64,000 nucleotides of DNA, taken from Caulobacter sp. (GTDB taxonomy: Bacteria; Pseudomonadota; Alphaproteobacteria; Caulobacterales; Caulobacteraceae). Positions 35,938 to 44,371 of the stretch are shown here, piece after piece (the stretch's first letter is position 1; each line of letters opens with the position of its first letter). The notes below the pieces were generated by a model. That model searched no databases and was not told where the DNA came from. It saw only the letters and a program-made list of their open reading frames with translations. Location: the NCBI GenBank assembly GCA_019636175.1, contig JAHBYC010000003.1, forward strand, positions 1 through 64,000. The letters are read 5' to 3'. The position numbers and the translations under genes are program-made.

Positions 35938-37479
35938 TCAGGCTTCGTCCCGCAGCCTCTCCCGAATCTGCTTGTCGCTGCGCCGCATGGCCAGGGTCAG
36001 GACGGCGGCCAGCACCGCCGGCAGGATTGCCCAGGTCATGCCGGAGGCGGCGAGGAAGGTTGCGCCGCCGATGAGGCCGCTGATGCCCAGAATGGCAAAG
36101 GCGACCACCCAGTTGACGTTGCCTCTCCGGCGAAAATCGGCTCGACGGCCCGGGCGCTGGCGCCAGATGTTGACCACGCCACAGGCCCAGGCCGAGGCGA
36201 AACACCCTGCCGCCGAGACCAGGGCGGTCAGCGGCGCGAAGAGTCCGACCGCCAGCAGTGGGATCGCCACCAGAACGGCGGTCGGGATCAGGGCCGCCCA
36301 AAGCTTGGCGCGGGTGATCAGGCTCATGGAGGCGGGCGCGGCGACCAGCAGGTCGGGGGCGTCCTCGGCGGAGACGGTGATCCAGGTGAAGCTGGATGAC
36401 AGCTGGCCGGCCATTACCGCCATGGCCGCGGCGGCGGTCGGCAGCAGCAGGCTGTCTCCCGCGCTGGCGTTGCGGACAAACACAAAGGCCAGCGGCAGCA
36501 TGTAGAGGACGCGAAGCAGAACCTGCGAAAAGAGGGAGATGTCCCGCATCAGCAACCGCAGTTCCTTGCGAAGGGTTGCCGCGAAGGCGCCGGCCGCAAA
36601 GGCGCCGGTTACCCGCTTCGAAACGCGGCGAGCCGGATCGGAACCGATTGCGGAGGCGGCGTCGCGGGCAAACTGCCGGCCGAGCATCCCTGTGACCAGC
36701 ATGAAGAAGACCAGCGACACCGCGAGAACCAGCAGAAGCGGGATCGGCTGGCCCACGGCGGCGCGGGCGATCAGGTCGGCATGTGGCGGCAGGTCCAGAT
36801 GCGCCTCGCCGGTGAAGTAGGGTCGCAGCCAGCCCCAGCGGCTGTAGCTTTCGCTCTTGCCGCGAAGAATATTCGGCAGCTGGGAGCTGAGGAAAAGGGA
36901 AGCCCCGATTAGCGCCGACAGCACCTGCGCCAGGGTGCGGGTGCGGCGCGGGCCGATCAACCGAAAGAGCAGGGTGGTCAGCAGCAGGCCGACCGCGCTG
37001 GCTACCAGGCCCAGCGCAAGCAGCACGGGCAGAACTGCCAGCAAGGCCGGAGCGGCGATCACCGCGATCGGCGCCAGGAGCCCAGCGGCCAGCACCAGCC
37101 AGAACAGCGTGACCGAAAAGGCGATGCCGGCGAACCGCACCGCCAGGATGCGGCCCGGCGGCAAGGGTGAGGACAACAACAGGTCCAGGTCATCACGCAG
37201 GTAGAGAACCTGGGCGGCGCGGGCCAGGGTGGAAGACACCATGATGGTGAAGATCAGCAGGGCGACCAGGTCCACCGCGACCACCAGGACCGGATTCAGG
37301 TCATAGCCGACCTCGCGGACCAGGAAACCAAGGCCGATGCCGGCGGCGACCAGACCACAGACCAGCACCACCAGGGCGATGATCTGGACCGTGCGTCCCT
37401 TCTGCCGCTGCATCTCGCGCAGCAGCATGCGCAGCTCATGCGCCGCAAGCCATGCAATGGACCCCGCCTTGAGCCTCAC
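35938..37479 (-). CDS. ABC transporter permease (ABC-2 type exporter)
   Basis: 513 residues with about twelve hydrophobic segments. The N-terminal soluble helix (SIAWLAAHELRMLLREMQRQKGRTVQ) and LLLSSPLPPGRILAVRFAGIAFSV resemble the coupling region of large ABC-2-type permeases. Its start overlaps the stop of the ATP-binding gene by four bases, so the two form one exporter. Substrate not apparent. It converges with the RND permease gene (2 bp between stops). Confidence 0.87.
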   Translation of the reverse strand: MRLKAGSIAWLAAHELRMLLREMQRQKGRTVQIIALVVLVCGLVAAGIGLGFLVREVGYDLNPVLVVAVDLVALLIFTIMVSSTLARAAQVLYLRDDLDLLLSSPLPPGRILAVRFAGIAFSVTLFWLVLAAGLLAPIAVIAAPALLAVLPVLLALGLVASAVGLLLTTLLFRLIGPRRTRTLAQVLSALIGASLFLSSQLPNILRGKSESYSRWGWLRPYFTGEAHLDLPPHADLIARAAVGQPIPLLLVLAVSLVFFMLVTGMLGRQFARDAASAIGSDPARRVSKRVTGAFAAGAFAATLRKELRLLMRDISLFSQVLLRVLYMLPLAFVFVRNASAGDSLLLPTAAAAMAVMAGQLSSSFTWITVSAEDAPDLLVAAPASMSLITRAKLWAALIPTAVLVAIPLLAVGLFAPLTALVSAAGCFASAWACGVVNIWRQRPGRRADFRRRGNVNWVVAFAILGISGLIGGATFLAASGMTWAILPAVLAAVLTLAMRRSDKQIRERLRDEA

Positions 37480-38219
37480 GCGACGGCTGCCTGGCCGGTC
37501 AGTTGCAGGAACAGGTCCTCCAGGGTCGCGCCGGCGCCGCCGCCAAGTGCTCGGAGGTCTTCGAGGCTGCCCTCGGCCAGCAGCCGGCCGTGCTGGATGA
37601 TGCCGATGCGATCGGCCATCCGTTCGGCCACCTCAAGGATGTGGGTCGTCAGGATGACCGTGCCGCCCTGGCGGACCCGCTCCTGCAGGACGTCCTTGAC
37701 CTGCCTGGCCATGGCCGCGTCGAGGCCGGTTGGCGGTTCATCCAGCATCAGCAGCCGAGGATCGTGAATCAGGGCTCCGGCCAGCGCCGTCTTCTGCTTC
37801 ATGCCGCGCGAGAAGCCCTCGCATCGCTGGGCGCGCTGGTCCCACAGGTCCAGCCATTTCAGCAGGTCCTCGGCCCGCTTGCGCGCGGTCTTGCCGTCGA
37901 CGCCCCAGAGGCCGGCGACGAATTCCAGATACTCCATCGGATTGAGCCGGTCGTAGAGCATCGGCTCGTCGGGAGCCCAGGCGATGATCTGCTTGGCCGC
38001 GGCGGGGTCCTTGACCGCGTCCACGCCGAAGACGCTGATCGCGCCACTGGTCGGCGCCAGCAGGCCGGCCACCATCCGCAGGGTGGTGGTCTTTCCGGCT
38101 CCGTTGGGACCCAGCAAGGCGTAGAGCTCTCCGGACCTCACGGTCAGGTCGAGGTTGTCGACGGCGCGCTTGGCGCCGAAAGTCTTGGTCAGGCCGCTGA
38201 GATGCAGGGCGTCTGTCAT
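37476..38219 (-). CDS. ABC transporter ATP-binding protein
   Basis: 247 residues from ATG 38217-38219 (MTDALHLSGLTKTFGAKRAV). Walker A GPNGAGKTTT (about residues 38-47), a Q-loop in IIAWAPDEP (a Pro/Asp-rich variant with no clear Gln), signature LSRGMKQK-like segment (EGFSRGMKQKTALAGALIHDPRL), Walker B LLMLDEPPTGLD and the H-loop His in VILTTHILEVAERM. It powers the ABC-2 permease encoded with a four-base overlap downstream. The signature is FSRGMKQK rather than LSGGQ, as is common in ABC-2 exporters. Confidence 0.94.
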   Translation of the reverse strand: MTDALHLSGLTKTFGAKRAVDNLDLTVRSGELYALLGPNGAGKTTTLRMVAGLLAPTSGAISVFGVDAVKDPAAAKQIIAWAPDEPMLYDRLNPMEYLEFVAGLWGVDGKTARKRAEDLLKWLDLWDQRAQRCEGFSRGMKQKTALAGALIHDPRLLMLDEPPTGLDAAMARQVKDVLQERVRQGGTVILTTHILEVAERMADRIGIIQHGRLLAEGSLEDLRALGGGAGATLEDLFLQLTGQAAVA

Positions 38220-38358
38220 GTTGAAGTCGAGACCTCTGCAATCCAACTCTACGCTGTCGTTATGGCAAAGGCCGCATCCGGACTCAACGGCGGTAGCCTT
38301 TGATCACGACGAGCCCTAAGAGGGGTGAAGAATTACGGCCGATCAGGGTTTGAAGGGC

Positions 38359-40713
38359 ATGGATGAGGCGTTGATGACGGTCCAGAGCGAGGACATCGCC
38401 CTGCTGCGACGGCTGGAAGAACGTATTCTCTGGCTGGCCAGCTGGACGATTCACAACGCCAATCACCTGCGGGAAAGTCGCGATGGGCTGAAGGTGGGCG
38501 GGCATCAGGCCTCCTGCGCCTCGATGACCACCCTCATGACGGCGCTCTATTTCCGCGCCCTGCGACCGCAGGACCGGGTCGCGGTCAAGCCGCACGCCAG
38601 CCCCATCTTCCATGCTATCCAGCATCTGTTCGGCCGCCAGAGCCTTGATCAACTGAGGCGGTTCCGCAGCCTCGGAGGGGCCCAGTCCTATCCCTCGCGC
38701 ACCAAGGACCAGGACGACGTCGACTTCTCGACCGGGTCGGTGGGCCTGGGCGTGGCGATGACCGCCTTCGCCAGCCTGACGCAGGACTATCTGGCCGCGC
38801 GAGGGGCGATCAAGCCCGATGCGATGGGGCGGATGATTTCGCTTCTGGGCGACGCCGAGCTGGATGAGGGCAACATCTATGAATGCCTGATCGAGGCCTG
38901 CAAGCACGACCTGCGCAACACCTGGTGGATCGTCGACTACAACCGGCAGAGCCTGGATGCGACCACCTCCGACCGGATGTTCACCCGCTATGGCGAGATC
39001 TTCGACGCCGCCGGCTGGCGGGTCGAGACCCTCAAATGGTCCAAGCGCCAGCTGGCGGCGTTCGCCCGGCCCGGCGGCGAGGCCCTCAAGGCCTGGATCG
39101 AGACGGCGGCCAATGACCTCTATTCAGCCCTGACCTATCAGGGCGGAGCCGCCTGGCGGGAGCGGCTGAACGCCGACCTGGCCGGCGACAGCAAGGCCCT
39201 GAAGCTGGTGGCCAGCTACTCCGACGACGATCTGGCGTTGGTGATGACCGAACTGGGCGGGCACTGCCTGGAAACCGTTCTTGAGGCCTTTGCCCGCGCG
39301 GCCGAGGACGATGCTCCACGGCTGTTCATCGCCTATACGGTCAAGGGATGGCGGCTACCCTTCCAGGGCCACAAGGACAACCATTCGGGCCTGATGACGC
39401 CGACGCAGATCGACGAACTTCGGGGCCGACTCGGGGTTGTCGAGGGCGAGGAGTGGGACATTTTCTCGGGCCTGGGCGACAATGAGCGAACGGCCCTGAG
39501 GCGGGTCGTCGACACCGCTCCCTTCGCTGCCCGCACGGACGGGCGCCGAAACCCCGAAACCATCGCCACGCCGACTGCCGAGGATCTGCTGCAGGCCGTC
39601 GCCGGGGGAGGGGAGCAGTCGACCCAGGCCGCATTCGGCAAGGTGATGTTCGAGATCGCCAAGCGGATCGACGCTTTTTCCGGGCATGTGGTGACCACCT
39701 CGCCCGATGTCACGGTCTCGACCAATCTGGGCGGCTTCGTGAACCGTCGTGGGGTGTTCCACCGCCGGGCGCATGAGGACGTGTTCAAGAACCGCCGCAT
39801 TCCCTCGGCCCAGGTTTGGTCGATGGTCGAGACGGGACAGCACATCGAACTGGGGATCGCGGAGAACAACCTGTTCATCGCCCTGGCGGCGCTGGGCCTG
39901 TCGGGTTCGCTGTTCGGGGAGCGACTGTTCCCGGTCGGCACCCTGTATGACCCCTTCATCGCCAGGGGCCTCGATGCCCTGAACTACGCCTGCTATCAGG
40001 ACGCCCGCTTCCTGCTGGTGGCGACGCCGAGCGGCCTGACCCTGGCGCCCGAAGGCGGAGCTCACCAGTCGATCGGCACGCCGTTGATCGGCATGAGCCA
40101 GCCGGGTCTGGACAGCTATGAGCCGGCCTTCGCCGACGAGACCGCGGTGCTGATGGCCCACGCGTTTGACCGGATCCAGCAGCCGGATGGCGGCTCGACC
40201 TATCTGCGCCTTTCCACCCGGGCGCTCGCGCAGCCCGAGCGGTCGGACGAGGTCTGGCGCACAGGAGTCGTCGAGGGCGGTTACTGGATGAAGCCGCCGG
40301 CGCCCGGCGCGCGCCTGGCGCTGATCTACAGCGGCGCCATTGCGCCGGAGGCCCTGGCGGCCTTCGAGGCCATTGTTGAGGACATGCCCGGCGCCGGACT
40401 GCTGGCCGTGACATCGCCGGACGTGCTGCATGCAGACTGGACCGCCGCGGGACGGGCGCGATGGACCGGAGAGTCGGCGCGCGCCAGTGTGGCCGAACGC
40501 CTGCTGGCTCCGCTGGCCGCGGACGCCGTGCTGGTCACGGTTCTGGACGGATCACCGGCCGCCCTGTCCTGGCTGGGTTCGGTCAGGGGGCAGAAGGTGC
40601 GGGCCTTGGGGATGGAGGCGTTTGGCCAGTCCGGCGATTTGCCCGATCTCTATGCGAAGTACCGGCTAAATTCCGATGCTATTATCGATGCTTGTGCTGA
40701 TCTTCTCATCTAG
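38359..40713 (+). CDS. Homodimeric pyruvate dehydrogenase E1-like / transketolase-family enzyme
   Basis: 784 residues from ATG 38359 (other in-frame starts at 38350 and 38374). Thiamine-diphosphate binding is seen in LLGDAELDEGNIYECLIEACKHDLRNTWWIVDYNRQSLD (GD...N motif, about residues 166-205), with an AceE-like upstream KPHASPIFHAIQHLFG. The pyrimidine domain has IELGIAENNLFIALAALG and the C-terminal transketolase domain ends YAKYRLNSDAIIDACADLLI. It resembles AceE (about 890 residues) but is some 100 residues shorter and stands alone with no E2/E3 genes, resembling the MdeB-like alpha-keto-acid group. Cofactor certain, substrate not. Confidence 0.85.
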   Translation: MDEALMTVQSEDIALLRRLEERILWLASWTIHNANHLRESRDGLKVGGHQASCASMTTLMTALYFRALRPQDRVAVKPHASPIFHAIQHLFGRQSLDQLRRFRSLGGAQSYPSRTKDQDDVDFSTGSVGLGVAMTAFASLTQDYLAARGAIKPDAMGRMISLLGDAELDEGNIYECLIEACKHDLRNTWWIVDYNRQSLDATTSDRMFTRYGEIFDAAGWRVETLKWSKRQLAAFARPGGEALKAWIETAANDLYSALTYQGGAAWRERLNADLAGDSKALKLVASYSDDDLALVMTELGGHCLETVLEAFARAAEDDAPRLFIAYTVKGWRLPFQGHKDNHSGLMTPTQIDELRGRLGVVEGEEWDIFSGLGDNERTALRRVVDTAPFAARTDGRRNPETIATPTAEDLLQAVAGGGEQSTQAAFGKVMFEIAKRIDAFSGHVVTTSPDVTVSTNLGGFVNRRGVFHRRAHEDVFKNRRIPSAQVWSMVETGQHIELGIAENNLFIALAALGLSGSLFGERLFPVGTLYDPFIARGLDALNYACYQDARFLLVATPSGLTLAPEGGAHQSIGTPLIGMSQPGLDSYEPAFADETAVLMAHAFDRIQQPDGGSTYLRLSTRALAQPERSDEVWRTGVVEGGYWMKPPAPGARLALIYSGAIAPEALAAFEAIVEDMPGAGLLAVTSPDVLHADWTAAGRARWTGESARASVAERLLAPLAADAVLVTVLDGSPAALSWLGSVRGQKVRALGMEAFGQSGDLPDLYAKYRLNSDAIIDACADLLI

Positions 40714-40758
40714 ATCGGACGCTTGCTGAGGTCCCAGCGCGACGAGCCGGGGCAGGCT

Positions 40759-41127
40759 TCAGCCCAACGTCATGCCCAGGATCAGACCGTCCGGATCGAA
40801 GCGATAGATATGGGTGACCTTCTGGGTCGACCATTCCTGACCTTCTGGATTGCGCACCGTCTGAACGCCTTCAAGCACGATGCGGCCATCGTCCAGCGCC
40901 CTGATGGACAGGGGAAGAACCTCTGTGGTGATCAGGCCGACCTGTTCGCGCCAGTAGGCCTCAAGGGCTTCCAGCCCCTTCATCTGCACGCCGGCCAGTT
41001 CATCGAACCATTCGACATCAGGGGCCATGCCGGCCAGGACCGTGTCGATGTCGCCTCTGTTGTAGGCCTCATACAGGGCTTCCAGGCGCGCGATATTCGC
41101 CAGACCTGCTTCAGAGGGCCCGGTCAC
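40759..41127 (-). CDS. SnoaL-like / NTF2-fold protein (first of two)
   Basis: 122 residues; the NTF2-like fold shows in IARLEALYEAYNRGDIDTVLAGMAPDVEWFDELAG, and the beta-sheet follows (GRIVLEGVQTVRNPEGQEWSTQKVTHIYRFDPDGLI). Such cone-shaped proteins bind small hydrophobic ligands or act as isomerases and hydratases. The start overlaps the stop of a similar gene upstream (41124), so the two are co-translated tandem relatives. Function not assignable. Confidence 0.85.
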   Translation of the reverse strand: MTGPSEAGLANIARLEALYEAYNRGDIDTVLAGMAPDVEWFDELAGVQMKGLEALEAYWREQVGLITTEVLPLSIRALDDGRIVLEGVQTVRNPEGQEWSTQKVTHIYRFDPDGLILGMTLG

Positions 41128-41477
41128 CGCGGATCTGGCCTGTCCATGCGGGATATCAGACCATCGAGGAACTCGTAACGAAGGGTTTCCTCACCGTCGT
41201 CCCAAAGCCGGCCTTCGGGATTGGTGATCTGGTGTCGGAAGGCGACCATAAACGCGCCGTCACTGGAGGCCTTGGCGGAGACCAGGGTCAACTCGCCCCT
41301 GATCAAGCCGAGAACCCGCCTCCAGTGGACAATCAGCGCCTCACGACCCACGACCCGACCACCGTCGAACAGGTCGGCGAAGTCGGCCTGAGGGTGCACG
41401 CGGGCGGCCATGCCTTCGACGTCACGCCGGTTGAAGGCTTCGTAGAATTCCCTCACCAGGGCTTTGCGGCCGTCCAT
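41124..41477 (-). CDS. SnoaL-like / NTF2-fold protein (second of two)
   Basis: 117 residues with the NTF2-like pattern VREFYEAFNRRDVEGMAARVHPQADFADLFDGG and C-terminal RFEFLDGLI-type strand. Overlaps the following gene by four bases (ATGA). The two proteins share layout but have low identity (for example EAFNRRDVEGM versus EAYNRGDIDTV), consistent with an old duplication. Cytosolic, function unknown. Confidence 0.85.
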   Translation of the reverse strand: MDGRKALVREFYEAFNRRDVEGMAARVHPQADFADLFDGGRVVGREALIVHWRRVLGLIRGELTLVSAKASSDGAFMVAFRHQITNPEGRLWDDGEETLRYEFLDGLISRMDRPDPR

Positions 41478-41561
41478 GCCCGGATCTTGATCCCCTCAGG
41501 TCCCACGCCAAGCTTCGCAAAACGTGGGTATCACAAATGACGGGTCTGGTCGCGGGCAGAA

Positions 41562-42086
41562 TTACTCTGGAGGCTTGTAGCCGCTTTCGACCTTCAGATA
41601 GGCGATCAGGTCGATCCGCTTCTGAGGATCCTTGACCCCGACGAAGGTCATCCGGTTGCCAGGCAGGAAGCTCTGAGGATTGGTCAGCCAGGAATCCAGC
41701 TTCTCGGCATCCCAGACGAAGCCAGCGTTCTTGAGGGCGTCGGAATATTTGAAGCCTTCATGGCTGCCCGCCTTGCGGCCGAAGACGCCATAGAGATTGG
41801 GGCCGGTCATGTTCGGACCCCCAGGCGTGATGTTGTGGCAGGACCGGCAGAGGGCGAATTGCTTGCGACCGTTTTCAAGATTGCCGGTGTTGTAGGGGGC
41901 GGGCAGCGCCGCCAGGACAGCCTGTTTCTCGGCGTCGGTCATCTCGGGCGCAGCCGGCGCCGCGGCGGGCGGTGCGGCCGCTGGGCTGCTGTCTGCGGAT
42001 CCGCCACTCTCCGGGGCTTTCGAGCAGGCTGAAAGCGAGACCGCGACGCCGAGCGTCAGAGCCGCGATGAAAAGTGAAGCGCGCAT
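41562..42086 (-). CDS. Lipoprotein cytochrome c (class I)
   Basis: 174 residues from ATG 42084-42086. The lipobox is LSACSK (Cys near residue 21), so it is membrane-tethered in the periplasm. A Pro/Ala-rich linker (about residues 25-48) leads to a c-type heme domain with CRSCH (about residues 80-84), a GPNLYGVFGRKAG segment, and the axial Met in LPGNRMTF (about residue 146). It resembles membrane-anchored cytochromes that shuttle electrons to oxidases. A long open frame extends upstream, but the region covers the divergent XRE operon promoter, so I take this start. Its promoter region holds the adjoining palindromes at 42190-42225. Confidence 0.92.
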   Translation of the reverse strand: MRASLFIAALTLGVAVSLSACSKAPESGGSADSSPAAAPPAAAPAAPEMTDAEKQAVLAALPAPYNTGNLENGRKQFALCRSCHNITPGGPNMTGPNLYGVFGRKAGSHEGFKYSDALKNAGFVWDAEKLDSWLTNPQSFLPGNRMTFVGVKDPQKRIDLIAYLKVESGYKPPE

Positions 42087-42189
42087 GATGCCTCCGATGA
42101 CTTGATACCGGACGGTAGGCCCATCGCCGGGCCGTTTCAACGCCGGGATTGATCTGAATAGCCAGACGCGGAACGCCATCTTGACGCAG

Positions 42190-42225
42190 TGTAACGCCAA
42201 GGTTACATGTAACCCATACGTTACA
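42190..42225. promoter_or_regulatory. Two adjoining 18-bp palindromes (TGTAAC-N6-GTTACA)
   Basis: TGTAACGCCAAGGTTACA (42190-42207) and TGTAACCCATACGTTACA (42208-42225) are back-to-back inverted repeats with the same 6-6-6 design; they overlap a likely promoter (TTGACG at 42181-42186 as -35, TTACAT at 42203-42208 as -10). They lie 18 bp before the start of the membrane-protein/XRE gene pair and are the natural operator for the XRE repressor. Confidence 0.78.
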
Positions 42226-42242
42226 TGGTGGGGAAGAGATCG

Positions 42243-42710
42243 ATGTTCGTGAAGCCCGGCGGTTCGCCCGCCGAAATCGCCGAAAAACTGCAAGCCCGGC
42301 GCGTCCGGATCATGCGGGTCCAGGCCGTGCTGTTCGTTGCCTGGCAGGCCGCCTTCATCAACAATCTTCGTGGTCTCCACAGCCCGTTGCGGACGGTCGA
42401 TCATCTTCAGCTGTCTGGATTCGCCGTCTGGGCCGCAGCCCTGATGATGCTTCTGGCGACGGGCGGCGGATGGTGGCGGAGCCGGGCCGTCCGCGAGATT
42501 CTCGATGATGAGGTGACCCGGGCCCACCGGGCCTCGGCTCTTGCCTGGGGCTACTGGACCCTGGCCCTGTCGGCTCTGGGACTCTATCTGGCGGCCCAGT
42601 TGGTCACCATCCCCGCGTTCGAGTCGGCGCATGGCCTGTTGACCCTGGGCGTCCTGGTTCCGACGCTGCGGTTTGTCTTTCTGGAGCGACGTTCGGAACG
42701 GAATGGCTGA
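42243..42710 (+). CDS. Four-helix membrane protein paired with XRE regulator
   Basis: 155 residues from ATG 42243, chosen because GGGGAAGAG precedes it and an earlier in-frame ATG (42225) would overlap the palindromic operator. A cytosolic start (FVKPGGSPAEIAEKLQARRVRIMR) is followed by four membrane helices (about residues 28-44, 57-77, 98-118, 124-142). No known domain; such small membrane proteins commonly pair with a 70-residue HTH gene. The last codons overlap the next gene, so they are co-translated. Confidence 0.78.
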   Translation: MFVKPGGSPAEIAEKLQARRVRIMRVQAVLFVAWQAAFINNLRGLHSPLRTVDHLQLSGFAVWAAALMMLLATGGGWWRSRAVREILDDEVTRAHRASALAWGYWTLALSALGLYLAAQLVTIPAFESAHGLLTLGVLVPTLRFVFLERRSERNG

Positions 42711-42921
42711 GGCGACGCTGCAAAACGGCCTCAAGGCGGCGCGGACCCGGTTGGGACTCACCCAGGCCGATCTGGCCGAGAAGGTCGGGGTGACCCGAAA
42801 GACCATCAACACCGTCGAGAATGGCGTCTTCGTGCCATCCACCGTGCTCGCCCTGCGCCTTGCCCAGGCGTTGGAGATGTCTGTGGAAGCCTTGTTCTGG
42901 CTGTCGGGTGAGGAGAGCTAA
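42703..42921 (+). CDS. Small XRE-family transcriptional regulator
   Basis: 72 residues, essentially one helix-turn-helix domain (NGLKAARTRLGLTQADLAEKVGVTRKTINTVENGVFVPSTVLALRLAQALEMSVEALF), of the short Cro/C1 type. The start at 42703 overlaps the membrane-protein stop. It likely dimerises on the adjoining palindromes upstream of its operon (42190-42225) to repress its own transcription, with the membrane partner possibly controlling its activity. No sensor domain of its own. Confidence 0.9.
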   Translation: MAEATLQNGLKAARTRLGLTQADLAEKVGVTRKTINTVENGVFVPSTVLALRLAQALEMSVEALFWLSGEES

Positions 42922-42929
42922 GAGCCGCT

Positions 42930-43352
42930 TCAGTCGTCGCTGCGAGGCTTGCCCCTGCCGGCCTTTACACTGGCGCGGATGGCCTTGCCTTCCAGGCGCC
43001 GAAGTCTCGAGGCGTTGGTGGGTCGGGTCTTCTTGCGGGGTTTGGGTTTGTCGGCCGCCTTGCGGATCAGCTCGACAAGGCGATCGACCGCGTCCTGGCG
43101 GTTCATTTCCTGGCTGCGGTAGCTCTGGGCGAAGATGACGATGACGCCGTCCTGGGTGGCCCGTGATCCAGCGAGCCGCTCCAGCCGGGCCTTGACGTCA
43201 TCAGGAAGGGAGGGGGAGGTCCGCGCATTGAACCGCAGTTCGATCGCGGAACTGGTCTTGTTGACGGCCTGACCGCCGGGACCGCTGGCCTTCACGGCGC
43301 GCTGTTCCAGCTCGTCCTCGTCGAGATTGATGGTCGGGGTCACGGGGATCAT
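42930..43352 (-). CDS. arfB: Alternative ribosome-rescue factor ArfB (peptidyl-tRNA hydrolase)
   Basis: 140 residues. The catalytic GGQ is seen in KASGPGGQAVNKTSSAIELRFN (near residues 26-28), and the C-terminal basic tail (RKAADKPKPRKKTRPTNASRLRRLEGKAIRASVKAGRGKPR) is the mRNA-entry-channel helix that senses an empty channel. It releases peptides from stalled ribosomes, as E. coli YaeJ does. Length and layout are standard. It converges with the XRE gene (8 bp between). Confidence 0.95.
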   Translation of the reverse strand: MIPVTPTINLDEDELEQRAVKASGPGGQAVNKTSSAIELRFNARTSPSLPDDVKARLERLAGSRATQDGVIVIFAQSYRSQEMNRQDAVDRLVELIRKAADKPKPRKKTRPTNASRLRRLEGKAIRASVKAGRGKPRSDD

Positions 43353-43397
43353 GGCGCGGTCAGATAGACCCCGGCGCCATGATCCGCCAGACCGGGT

Positions 43398-43793
43398 CTA
43401 GTTGAAGACGTCGGCGTCGCCGCCACGACCCTTGGGATCAGGGCCGAACCGGTTGGGTCCGGGCGTGCCGTCGAGGACGTAGAAGATCAGCAGCACGATC
43501 GCGCCGATCAGCGGGATCAGGCCAATGAAGAGCCAGAAACCCGACCGGCCAGTGTCGTGCAGACGCCGCACCGCGACCGCCAGAGTGGGCAGGAAGGTGC
43601 CAAGACCAAAGATGAGCAGGAGAATGTTGACCGGACCGAAGCTTTCCGGATCGCCGTTGCTCATCATGGCCGCCAGCACGACCAGGACGATTTCGACCGC
43701 GGTCAGAAAGAGGATGTAGAGCCAGTACTCCGAACGCCGGGCGCGCCCCTGAAAGTCTACGTATTTGCGGAAAGGTGCGAACATCAGGTCCAT
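43398..43793 (-). CDS. DUF805 membrane protein (first of two)
   Basis: 131 residues starting MDLMFAPFRKYVDFQGRARR, the DUF805 signature (FxGRARRSEYW). Three to four membrane helices (about residues 26-45, 52-70, 89-110) include FLPTLAVAVRRLHDTGRSGFW. The C-terminal tail is soluble (PGPNRFGPDPKG). These are small membrane proteins of unknown role. The paralogue lies 85 bp upstream. Confidence 0.9.
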   Translation of the reverse strand: MDLMFAPFRKYVDFQGRARRSEYWLYILFLTAVEIVLVVLAAMMSNGDPESFGPVNILLLIFGLGTFLPTLAVAVRRLHDTGRSGFWLFIGLIPLIGAIVLLIFYVLDGTPGPNRFGPDPKGRGGDADVFN

Positions 43794-43878
43794 TTGTGTT
43801 CCCCAGATTTGTCCGGCCAGCCCCGGCCGGTGGGATCGAGAGTGCCTTCCCGGTCGGGATTAGGCAACCGGCGGTCTC

Positions 43879-44310
43879 TCAAGCGAATACGCTGGCCGCT
43901 GTCGGCTCGCCGCCCCGGGGGTTGGGGCCATAGATGTTCGGTCCCGCCGTGCCATCGAGCAGGCTGAAGATGAACAGAACAAAGCCGCCCAGCGGCACCA
44001 GGCCGATCAGCACCAGCCATCCCGACATGTTTGCGTCGTGCAGTCGGCGGACCGTCACCGCCAGATTGGGCAGGATGAGCGCGAGGTAGGTCAGGCCGCC
44101 CAGCAGAATGACAATGCCGCCGGCAGCCGAGGACGTATCACTTGCGGGTCCGTCTTCCAGGCTGCCGGTCGCGGCCATGACGGCGATGAACACAATCACG
44201 AAAGCGGCGACGAGCAGCACCCGGAACAGAAAGAACAGCCAGTATTCGGTGCGGCGCGCGCGACCATGGAAGTCCGCATATTTGCGCAGCGGTTGAAACA
44301 TCAGGTCCAT
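43879..44310 (-). CDS. DUF805 membrane protein (second of two)
   Basis: 143 residues starting MDLMFQPLRKYADFHGRARR, nearly identical in its first 22 residues to the neighbouring DUF805 protein and with the same IxPNLAVTVRRLHDANMSGW motif, so the pair arose by tandem duplication. Four hydrophobic helices and a soluble tail (GTAGPNIYGPNPRGGEP). Function unknown; the pair may form a heteromer. Confidence 0.9.
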   Translation of the reverse strand: MDLMFQPLRKYADFHGRARRTEYWLFFLFRVLLVAAFVIVFIAVMAATGSLEDGPASDTSSAAGGIVILLGGLTYLALILPNLAVTVRRLHDANMSGWLVLIGLVPLGGFVLFIFSLLDGTAGPNIYGPNPRGGEPTAASVFA

Positions 44311-44371
44311 GGAACGCCCCCTTCAGCTCAGGGAACAAGTCTAGGAAGAATGCCCCCATGACCGCAAGCTG

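Noticed and set aside
42087-42842. A 252-residue N-terminal extension of the cytochrome c reading frame
   Set aside because: It would run through the palindromic operator and antisense to the divergent membrane-protein/XRE operon; the lipoprotein signal starts at 42086.
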